Below the pieces are notes generated by a model. That model searched no databases and was not told where the DNA came from. It saw nothing but the letters and a program-made list of their open reading frames with translations. A stretch of DNA of 5,218 nucleotides from Hyphomicrobiales bacterium (GTDB lineage: Bacteria; Pseudomonadota; Alphaproteobacteria; Rhizobiales; Xanthobacteraceae). Location of the stretch: contig JACQTM010000259.1 of the NCBI GenBank assembly GCA_016210825.1, forward strand, positions 1 to 5,218. Direction: 5' to 3'. Positions 1-5,218 of the stretch are shown here, piece after piece. A program made the translations under genes and the position numbers. The first letter of the stretch is position 1; each line of letters begins with the position of its first letter.

Positions 1-1
1 C

Positions 2-313
2 GCCTGCCTTGTCGCGTCGGTTGTTACGCTGAGTTTTCGGATAGGGGCCGCGGCGACGGGAATCCTCGCCGCGTTCCCTATCGTGTTCACCAGCATCATG
101 TTGCTGCTCAACCTGCGTGTGGGTGGCCCGGCTGCTGCCGCCGTCCTCGCCAATGCCGTACTTGGGCTTGCGGGTTTCGGCGCCGCCGTGCTCACGCTGC
201 ATCTCGCGGCGGTGCCGTTCGGCTCGCCTGTGGCACTTATTCTCGCGCTGATCGTATCGATAGTCTGGAACCTAAGCCTGCATGGTGCGCGGCGCCGTGG
301 CATTCCAGTGTGA
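2..313 (+). CDS. C-terminal part of an unrecognised polytopic membrane protein (5' end outside window)
   Basis: The reading frame is open from the left edge to the TGA at 311-313 and gives 103 visible residues. A GTG at 83 is an internal valine, since the hydrophobic frame continues upstream of it, so the true start lies outside the window. The visible part is rich in Ala, Leu, Val and Gly. About three to four membrane segments can be read: residues 1-11 (cut by the edge), 16-36 (contains ILAAFPIVFTS), 43-66 and 74-92. The short tail HGARRRGIPV is basic, which by the positive-inside rule suggests a cytoplasmic C-terminus. There are no charged residues inside the membrane segments and no catalytic motif. 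I do not recognise the family; the small-residue-rich helices with an FP motif recall uncharacterised small integral membrane proteins, and a transport role is possible but unsupported. It converges on mutS, 45 bp away. Coding is well supported; function is unknown. Confidence 0.7.
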   Translation, partial: ACLVASVVTLSFRIGAAATGILAAFPIVFTSIMLLLNLRVGGPAAAAVLANAVLGLAGFGAAVLTLHLAAVPFGSPVALILALIVSIVWNLSLHGARRRGIPV

Positions 314-329
314 CGTCATGAGCGTTCAC

Positions 330-360
330 GATCGTGCCGCGCGCCGCCGCGCACGCGATC
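330..360. terminator. Possible bidirectional stem-loop between convergent genes (weak)
   Basis: GATCG at 330-334 pairs with CGATC at 356-360. The inner arms (TGC and GCG-rich) can extend the stem with small bulges around the GC-rich centre. It lies in the 45-bp gap between the convergent membrane gene and mutS and includes two bases of the mutS stop codon. There is no T-run on either side, so it is not a classical intrinsic terminator. Such a GC-rich sequence forms stems by chance, hence the low confidence. Confidence 0.22.
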
Positions 361-3130
361 AGCTGCTCTTCAAACCGTGCAGCCGGGCTTTCAGCGCATA
401 GAGCGCATCCATCGCCTCGCGCGGCGACATTTCGTCCGGGTGGATGGCTTCCAGCGCGCCGATCAGCATATCGAGCGGGCTCGGTTCCGGTTCTGGCGCA
501 GATGGCTTCGCCGCCTGGAACAGCGGCAAATCCTCGAAGCCACGCAACGGCGAGCCGCGATCCTCGGCTTCGAGTTCGGCGAGCACGACCTTGGCGCGCT
601 CGATCACGCTCGCAGGCAGGCCTGCGAGCTTCGCCACCTGGATGCCATAGGAGCGATCGGCCGCACCCGGCACGACCTCGTGGAGGAATACCACCTCGCC
701 CTGCCATTCCTTCACGCGCACCGTGGCGTTGTGCAGGCGCTTGAGCCTGCCCGCGAGCGCGGTGAGCTCATGAAAATGCGTCGCGAACAGCGCACGGCAG
801 CGATTGGTCTCGTGCAAATGCTCGATCGTCGCCCAGGCGATGGAAAGGCCGTCGAATGTCGCCGTGCCGCGGCCGATCTCGTCCAGAATGACAAGCGCGC
901 GGGCGCCGGCTTGATTGAGGATCGCCGCGGTCTCCACCATCTCCACCATGAAGGTCGAACGGCCGCGTGCGAGATCGTCCGCCGCCCCGACGCGGGAAAA
1001 CAGCCGATCGACGGCGCCGATATGCGCGCGCCGCGCCGGAACGAAGCTGCCCATTTGCGCAAGGATCGCGATCAGCGCGTTCTGGCGCAGGAAGGTCGAT
1101 TTGCCCGCCATGTTCGGGCCGGTCAGCAGCCAGATGCGGCCGGTCTTCTCTGCTTTTGGCGGCGACAGGTCGCAATCATTGGCGATGAACGGGCCGCCGT
1201 TGCGTGTGAGCGCCTGCTCGACCACCGGATGCCGCCCGCCTTCGACAATGAATTCGAGGCTGCCATCCACCTCCGGGCGCACGTAGCCGCGTTCCGCCGC
1301 GAGCGCAGCCAGCGAGGTCGCGACATCGAGCGCCGCAAGCGCTTCCGCCGCGGCCTTCAATGCGTCGCTTTCCGCAATTACATCCGCGGCCAGCCGTTCG
1401 AAGATGTCGAGCTCGATGCCGAGCGCGCGCTCGGCGGCGCTCGCGATCTTGGCTTCGAGTTCGCCGAGCTCGGTCGTGGTGAAGCGCACTTGGCCGGCCA
1501 GCGTCTGGCGGTGAATGAAACGCGCGTTGTGCGGCGGCGTCAGCAGCTTGTCGCCGTGTTGCGCTGTGACATCGACGAAATAGCCGAGCACGTTATTGTG
1601 CCGCACCTTCAGCGAGCGGATGCCGGTGTCCTCGGCATAGCGCGCCTGTAGGTCCACAATCACGCGCCGGGATTCGTCGCGCAACGCACGCGTCTCGTCG
1701 AGGGTGCGTTCATAGCCCAAACGCACGAAGCCGCCGTCGCGCTTGAACGCCGGAAGCTCGTCGGCGAGCGCCTGGCGCAATTCATTCGTCAGTGCGGCAC
1801 GGGGTTGCGCGAGCGCGGAAATCACTTCCGCAATCGCGGCGGGCTTTCGCGCAAGCGTTCGCAGCCGCGATGCAAGCGCGATTGCCGCCGCCACACCATC
1901 GCGAATGGCCGCAAGATCGCGCGGCCCGCCGCGGCCGACGGCAAGCCGCGCCAGCGAACGCGCGATATCGGGCGCGGCACGCAGCCGCTCGCTGGTATCG
2001 TTGCGCGCCGCCGCGTCGGTGACGAAGGCCTCGACCGCATCGAGCCGAGTTGCGATCGCTACGGCGTCGGTCAGTGGCGCCGAAAGCCGCTGCGCCAAAA
2101 GCCGCGAGCCGGCCGCCGTCACCGTGCGGTCGATGGCCGCGAGCAGCGAACCGTTACGCTCGCCGCCAAGCGTGCGCATGAGTTCGAGGTTGGCGCGCGT
2201 CGCCTGATCGATGGCGAGCGTCGCACCTGCGGCTTCGCGCAGGGGCGGGGAGAGCGGCGGGCGCTTTCCAATCTGGGTGCGCTCGACATAGGTGATGCAG
2301 GCCGCCGCCGCCGTCAGCTCGAGGCGTGAAAGCGCGCCGAACGCCTGCGTTGTCGCCACGGCAAAATAATCGGCGAGTCTTCGCTCCGCCGTCGCGCCGT
2401 CGAACACGTCACGGGGCAATGGAGTCACGTGGGACAGGGCGCGCAAAAAGGGCGCAAGCTCCGCGTCTTCGAACAGCGCGTCAGCGACGATGATTTCGCC
2501 CGGCTCGAGACGGGCGATCTCGGCGGGCAGCCCCAGGCGCTCGCATTCGGCGATACGGAACTCGCCCGTGGAAATGTCGATCCAGGCGAGCGCGAAACGG
2601 TTTTCTTCCATGGCGGATGCCCGCGCGCGGGCGATCGCCAGCAGATAGTTATTGCGGCGCGCATCGAGTAGCGTGTCCTCGGTGAGCGTGCCCGGCGTCA
2701 CCAGCCGCACGACGTCGCGGCGCACGACGCTCTTGTTGCCGCGTTTTCTCGCTTCGGCCGGGTCTTCAAGCTGCTCGCAGACGGCGACGCGATGATCAAG
2801 CGCGATCAGGCGATGCAAATATTCGTCCGCCCGTTCGATCGGCACGCCGCACATCGGGATATCGCGGCCAAGATGCTTGCCGCGCTTGGTGAGCACGATG
2901 CCGAGCGCGCGGGAGGCGACTTCGGCGTCGTCGAAGAACAATTCATAGAAATCGCCCATCCGGTAGAACAAGAGGCAATCGGGATTGGCGGCCTTGATCT
3001 CGATATATTGCTCCATCATCGGCGTTACGCGCCCGGCATCGGCGGACGCTATGGACGTTACGCGACCGGCATCAGCTGGCGGCGCTTCGTCGCGATCGGT
3101 TGGAGCTAAGGGACGCGCGGCATCCGTCAT
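359..3130 (-). CDS. mutS: DNA mismatch repair protein MutS
   Basis: MutS recognises mismatched or looped DNA as an ATP-driven dimer and recruits MutL to start repair after replication. All parts of a full-length bacterial MutS are visible in 923 residues. The N-terminal mismatch-binding domain begins at GRVTPMMEQY (32-41) and carries the Phe-x-Glu reader motif in MGDFYELF (F61, E63). Connector, lever and clamp regions follow (about 150-640; EDTGIRSLKVRHNNVLGYFV at 500-519 is typical). The ATPase has Walker A GPNMAGKST (671-679), the STFMVEM loop (725-731), Walker B LVILDEIGRGT (745-755; D750, E751), ATHFHEL (783-789) and the helix-turn-helix RSYGIQVAKLAGLP (826-839). DLPLF (867-871) resembles a beta-clamp-binding motif, and the last ~40 residues resemble the C-terminal oligomerisation helices. 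It is about 70 residues longer than E. coli MutS (853), partly from a 35-residue N-terminal tail. The ATG at 3130 is the first possible start, because an in-frame TAG lies four codons upstream (3140-3142). No clear Shine-Dalgarno sequence precedes it. Confidence 0.98.
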   Translation of the reverse strand: MTDAARPLAPTDRDEAPPADAGRVTSIASADAGRVTPMMEQYIEIKAANPDCLLFYRMGDFYELFFDDAEVASRALGIVLTKRGKHLGRDIPMCGVPIERADEYLHRLIALDHRVAVCEQLEDPAEARKRGNKSVVRRDVVRLVTPGTLTEDTLLDARRNNYLLAIARARASAMEENRFALAWIDISTGEFRIAECERLGLPAEIARLEPGEIIVADALFEDAELAPFLRALSHVTPLPRDVFDGATAERRLADYFAVATTQAFGALSRLELTAAAACITYVERTQIGKRPPLSPPLREAAGATLAIDQATRANLELMRTLGGERNGSLLAAIDRTVTAAGSRLLAQRLSAPLTDAVAIATRLDAVEAFVTDAAARNDTSERLRAAPDIARSLARLAVGRGGPRDLAAIRDGVAAAIALASRLRTLARKPAAIAEVISALAQPRAALTNELRQALADELPAFKRDGGFVRLGYERTLDETRALRDESRRVIVDLQARYAEDTGIRSLKVRHNNVLGYFVDVTAQHGDKLLTPPHNARFIHRQTLAGQVRFTTTELGELEAKIASAAERALGIELDIFERLAADVIAESDALKAAAEALAALDVATSLAALAAERGYVRPEVDGSLEFIVEGGRHPVVEQALTRNGGPFIANDCDLSPPKAEKTGRIWLLTGPNMAGKSTFLRQNALIAILAQMGSFVPARRAHIGAVDRLFSRVGAADDLARGRSTFMVEMVETAAILNQAGARALVILDEIGRGTATFDGLSIAWATIEHLHETNRCRALFATHFHELTALAGRLKRLHNATVRVKEWQGEVVFLHEVVPGAADRSYGIQVAKLAGLPASVIERAKVVLAELEAEDRGSPLRGFEDLPLFQAAKPSAPEPEPSPLDMLIGALEAIHPDEMSPREAMDALYALKARLHGLKSS
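3023..3076 (-). repeat. In-frame tandem duplication in the mutS N-terminal tail (33-bp period)
   Basis: Two 21-bp copies, 3023-3043 and 3056-3076, start exactly 33 bp apart and match at 19 of 21 positions, with differences at the 10th and 19th bases. In the MutS protein they encode ADAGRVT at residues 19-25 and 30-36, separated by SIAS, so the period is 11 codons and the frame is kept. The second protein copy runs directly into PMMEQY, the conserved beginning of the mismatch-binding domain, so the first copy looks like the added one. Confidence 0.85.
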
Positions 3131-3233
3131 GGCGAGACGCTAGCAGATGGCGTCCGTGCTTGCATGCGCAGCTTCCGGCGAGCCCACAGGAAGAGACTCG
3201 CCGCACCAAATTGCCGCGATTGCGCGTGTCACT
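3131..3233. other. Intergenic gap between the amidohydrolase gene and mutS
   Basis: This 103-bp stretch lies downstream of the amidohydrolase stop and upstream of the mutS start, both on the - strand. I see no convincing -35/-10 pair and no T-run terminator. The only structure is a 7-bp GC-rich inverted repeat (3176-3182 with 3197-3203). A mutS promoter may lie here or mutS may be read from the upstream genes; the sequence alone does not decide it. Confidence 0.5.
3176..3203 (-). terminator. Possible stem-loop after the amidohydrolase gene (weak)
   Basis: CGGCGAG at 3176-3182 and CTCGCCG at 3197-3203 are perfect inverted repeats of 7 bp with a 14-nt loop. The hairpin would sit about 30 nt after the amidohydrolase stop codon in the transcript. 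No U-tract follows in either direction, so termination would need another factor. It could equally be part of the mutS leader or chance in GC-rich DNA. Confidence 0.25.
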
Positions 3234-4241
3234 CTATTTGACGAGCTTCACGCCGGTCATGGCTTCGAGATTCCTGTAATAAAGTTTGTCGCGCTGCTCT
3301 TTGGTGATGTCGAGGCCATCCAGTATCTTCAGTGTCTCACGGATATAGGCTGTGCCCTTTTCCGGATCGAATGGGCAATCGGACGCGAACACGGCCTTGT
3401 CGAAGCCGAAGAAATCCAGCCCGCAGCGCGTCGCCGGCCGCCCGCCGAACACGGCGGTATCGGCGTAGAAATTCTGCTTGAAATAGTCGAGCGGGCGCTT
3501 CTTCAAGCTTTTAAGCAGCGGGCGCAAATCCTCATCCGACGTGCGCGCGCCGAGCTGGTCCCAGCCCGGACCGATCCGGCCCTCAAGCATCGGAACGATG
3601 CCGCCGAAATGGTGCACGATGATTTTCAGGTTCGGATATTTGTCGAGTGTCCTGGAGAAGACGAGGCGCGCCATGGCGACGGCGGTCTCGTATGACCAGC
3701 CGAAGGTCCACCAGATTTCATAAAGCGATTTTTGCTCGTCGACGTAGTCGGGCCGATTGGCGCCGCGAGTCGGATGAATCCAGATCGGCCTGCCGAGCTT
3801 GTTCATCGTTGCGAAGAACGGCTCGTATTCCGGCCGGTCCAGCGGCTTGCCAAGAACGTTAGTGTAAATCTGCATGCCGAGCGCGCCCAGGTCCTTGATC
3901 GCGCGTTCGCATTCGCGTGCGCCGGCATCCGGCGCCGTGAGCGGCGCCTGGGCGACGAAGCCGGGAAAATGGTCGCGATGCTTGCGCACGATATCGGCGA
4001 AACCGTCATTGACGATGCGCGCCAGCTCCTCGACGCCGTCGGGCTTGGCCACAAGCTCGAGCTGCGGCATCGGATAGGACAGGATCTGCGCGTAGTCGGG
4101 AAACTGATCGACGATTTTCAAGCGGATATCGAGATCGTGGATGCAGGGGATTTCACGAACGCGTTTGCCGATGTCCTTCTGATCGGCGATCTTGGCGAAG
4201 AATTTTTCCGGAATGAAGTGGGTATAGGCGTCGATACGCAT
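3234..4241 (-). CDS. Amidohydrolase-2 family protein, ACMSD-like TIM-barrel metalloenzyme
   Basis: This 335-residue protein has the layout of the amidohydrolase-2 family, which holds 2-amino-3-carboxymuconate-6-semialdehyde decarboxylase (ACMSD), gamma-resorcylate and 5-carboxyvanillate decarboxylases and related hydratases. Most members use one divalent metal, often Zn, to decarboxylate or hydrolyse (often aromatic-derived) carboxylates in the cytosol. Visible landmarks are the first-strand motif MRIDAYTHFIP (H8), IWIHPTRG (H156, metal ligand), GWSYETAVAMARLVFS (182-197, typical of ACMSD relatives), IVHHFGG (H211 aligns with the active-site His), FYADTAVFGG (258-267) and ASDCPFD (D288, metal or catalytic Asp, equivalent to SDYPF in ACMSD). 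The usual His-x-His on strand 1 is Tyr-x-His here (Y6, H8). There is no signal peptide. The ATG at 4241 is supported by AAAGGA at 4252-4257 on the - strand and by the conserved first-strand motif directly after it. It follows the TRAP permease gene by 45 bp, so it may act on the imported compound. The substrate cannot be told from sequence. Confidence 0.9.
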   Translation of the reverse strand: MRIDAYTHFIPEKFFAKIADQKDIGKRVREIPCIHDLDIRLKIVDQFPDYAQILSYPMPQLELVAKPDGVEELARIVNDGFADIVRKHRDHFPGFVAQAPLTAPDAGARECERAIKDLGALGMQIYTNVLGKPLDRPEYEPFFATMNKLGRPIWIHPTRGANRPDYVDEQKSLYEIWWTFGWSYETAVAMARLVFSRTLDKYPNLKIIVHHFGGIVPMLEGRIGPGWDQLGARTSDEDLRPLLKSLKKRPLDYFKQNFYADTAVFGGRPATRCGLDFFGFDKAVFASDCPFDPEKGTAYIRETLKILDGLDITKEQRDKLYYRNLEAMTGVKLVK

Positions 4242-4251
4242 ACGGGTTCAG

Positions 4252-4257
4252 TCCTTT
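4252..4257 (-). promoter_or_regulatory. Ribosome binding site of the amidohydrolase gene
   Basis: On the - strand this reads AAAGGA, 10 nt before the ATG at 4239-4241. It is the only clear Shine-Dalgarno-like match in front of a gene in this window and supports the chosen start. Its presence in the short gap after the permease gene fits separate translation of the second gene of a shared transcript. Confidence 0.6.
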
Positions 4258-4286
4258 GGCCGATGTCGAGATGTGGTGATTGGCGA

Positions 4287-5218
4287 TCAAAATGTTTGCT
4301 TTTGCCGCGCGGCGGCAAATTCGTTTCCTTTGCGTCCGCGCACGATTTCAAGCGCAATCGCGCCAAGGGCGAGCGTTACGCCGGCGGCATTGACCCAGAT
4401 TGCCGTGCCAAACATGCTGGGTTGAATAAGGAGCATCAGCGCGATGATCGCATAGACGATGCGATTGATCGCGGGCACTTTGACGATGAAATAGCCAACC
4501 ACGGCGATTGTGCCCATGAGGATGCCGAGCAATGCCGTCGCCAACAGCGCAACAATGGCCACCGGGTTTCCGCTCATCACGAGCTGCGGCGAATAGGCGA
4601 ACATGAAGGGAATGAAGTAGGCGCACCAGCTCATCCGCGTCGCCGTCCATCCAGTCAGCCATTGGTCTGATCGCGCGATCGTGGCGGCAGCGAAGGCTGC
4701 CAATGCCACCGGCGGGGTCACCATGCCGAGAATTCCATTAAAGAGTACGAACATATGCGCTTGCATCGGCGAGATACCGGCCTGAATCAGCGCCGGCGCG
4801 GCGAGCGTTGCCAGAATGATATAAACTCCGACGGTCGGCAGCGGCAGGCCGAGAATGAAGGAAGCGATCGCCGTTATCACCAGCAGCAATGCAAGATTGC
4901 CGCCGCTGATCGACAACAGCTGTTGGGTGAGCGAAAACGCAACACCGGTCAGGTTCATGGCGCCGATCAGAATGCCGGCGATGGCCGTGATTGCGATGAT
5001 GTCGATCACCGCGCCGCCGGCCGAAACCACGGCGGAAATGGCCTCGCCGATGGACAAGCGCCGGCCCTTATGCGGCACGATCATAGCGAGGCCGATCAGC
5101 ACGGCCGTTCCGATCAATGCCGCAAATTCCGGCTCCATGTTCAACCACAGCAGGCCGCCGACCAGCACGACGAACGGAATGAGAAAATGCCAGCCTTCGA
5201 TCAGCACCCTGCCGACCG
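4287..5218 (-). CDS. TRAP transporter fused permease (DctM-like large subunit, 4TM/12TM fusion type), C-terminal part
   Basis: TRAP transporters import organic acids using an ion gradient and a periplasmic binding protein. The frame is open from the right edge to the TGA at 4287-4289, giving about 310 residues. The GTG at 5205-5207 is an internal valine, since the frame continues through it into the edge, so the N-terminal half and start lie outside. Numbering from that valine, the fragment is strongly hydrophobic with about ten segments: 6-23, 28-45, 65-90, 103-119, 122-145, 150-178, 193-208, 215-240, 248-264 and 269-289. Family signatures are GLPLPTVGVYIILATLAAPA (120-139), the counterpart of the usual GxGLPTTxxY stretch, and GILGMVTPPVALAAFAAATI (158-177), followed by GWTATR and a YFIPFMFAYSP block (197-207). 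The GWHFLIP start and the extra C-terminal helices after residue 240 fit the fused 4TM/12TM type rather than stand-alone DctM. The tail after 290 (GRKGNEFAAARQKQTF) is polar. It is probably the gene upstream of the amidohydrolase in one operon. The substrate is unknown. Confidence 0.9.
   Translation of the reverse strand, partial: VGRVLIEGWHFLIPFVVLVGGLLWLNMEPEFAALIGTAVLIGLAMIVPHKGRRLSIGEAISAVVSAGGAVIDIIAITAIAGILIGAMNLTGVAFSLTQQLLSISGGNLALLLVITAIASFILGLPLPTVGVYIILATLAAPALIQAGISPMQAHMFVLFNGILGMVTPPVALAAFAAATIARSDQWLTGWTATRMSWCAYFIPFMFAYSPQLVMSGNPVAIVALLATALLGILMGTIAVVGYFIVKVPAINRIVYAIIALMLLIQPSMFGTAIWVNAAGVTLALGAIALEIVRGRKGNEFAAARQKQTF

Noticed and set aside
311..336. Palindromes TGACGTCA (311-318) and CACGATCGTG (327-336) in the convergent gap
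   Set aside because: Short perfect palindromes like these are expected by chance. They lie after, not before, the flanking genes, so an operator role is unlikely.
377..1651. Long open frame (424 codons) on the + strand, opposite mutS
   Set aside because: It is fully antisense to the conserved ATPase and clamp coding region. Its product is Arg/His-rich without domains, as expected from a GC-rich codon-biased gene read backwards.
3158..3173. Near-palindrome around GCATGC in the mutS upstream region
   Set aside because: The arms are imperfect and short, and there are no promoter elements next to it. It is not enough to call an operator.
3147..3695. Open frame of 182 codons on the + strand beginning in the mutS-amidohydrolase gap
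   Set aside because: Most of it is antisense to the amidohydrolase active-site region, and it has no ribosome binding site or recognisable domain.
3732..4670. Open frame of 312 codons on the + strand across the amidohydrolase start and the permease end
   Set aside because: It is antisense to two conserved genes and crosses their gap; the product is Arg/Asp/His-rich and low in domain-like patterns. It is a shadow of the real genes.
1..5218. A new defence, mobile or other multi-gene system
   Set aside because: All well-supported genes fall into ordinary chromosomal classes (mismatch repair, TRAP transport, amidohydrolase, membrane protein). No integrase, transposase, direct-repeat array, tRNA or attachment-site structure was seen.

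Overview
The window is high-GC, densely packed chromosomal DNA. The protein sequences, above all MutS, look like those of an alphaproteobacterium, most likely Hyphomicrobiales (Rhizobiales) of the Bradyrhizobium/Rhodopseudomonas/Pseudolabrys kind. That placement rests on remembered family resemblance, not on a search.

Layout from left to right: (1) the C-terminal 103 residues of an unrecognised, very hydrophobic membrane protein on the + strand, entering from outside and stopping at 313; (2) a complete mutS gene on the - strand (3130 down to 359), convergent with the membrane gene across only 45 bp; (3) a 103-bp gap without a gene; (4) a complete amidohydrolase-2 / ACMSD-like metallo-decarboxylase-type enzyme on the - strand (4241 down to 3234), with a recognisable ribosome binding site; (5) a 45-bp gap; (6) the C-terminal part of a TRAP transporter fused permease (DctM-like, 4TM/12TM type) on the - strand, running out of the right edge.

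The TRAP permease and the amidohydrolase lie head to tail and are probably co-transcribed. A reasonable reading is a small catabolic unit: a periplasmic binding protein (not in the window) and the permease import an organic acid, and the cytoplasmic enzyme decarboxylates or hydrolyses it. mutS follows on the same strand and may receive read-through, but it is a housekeeping mismatch-repair gene with no functional link to the transport genes.

No tRNA, rRNA, mobile element, CRISPR array or phage feature was found, and I see no convincing sign of a new multi-gene system. The observations worth checking are an in-frame 33-bp-period duplication in the N-terminal tail of MutS, a His-to-Tyr change at the first metal-ligand position of the amidohydrolase, the transporter/enzyme pairing, and the unrecognised membrane protein.
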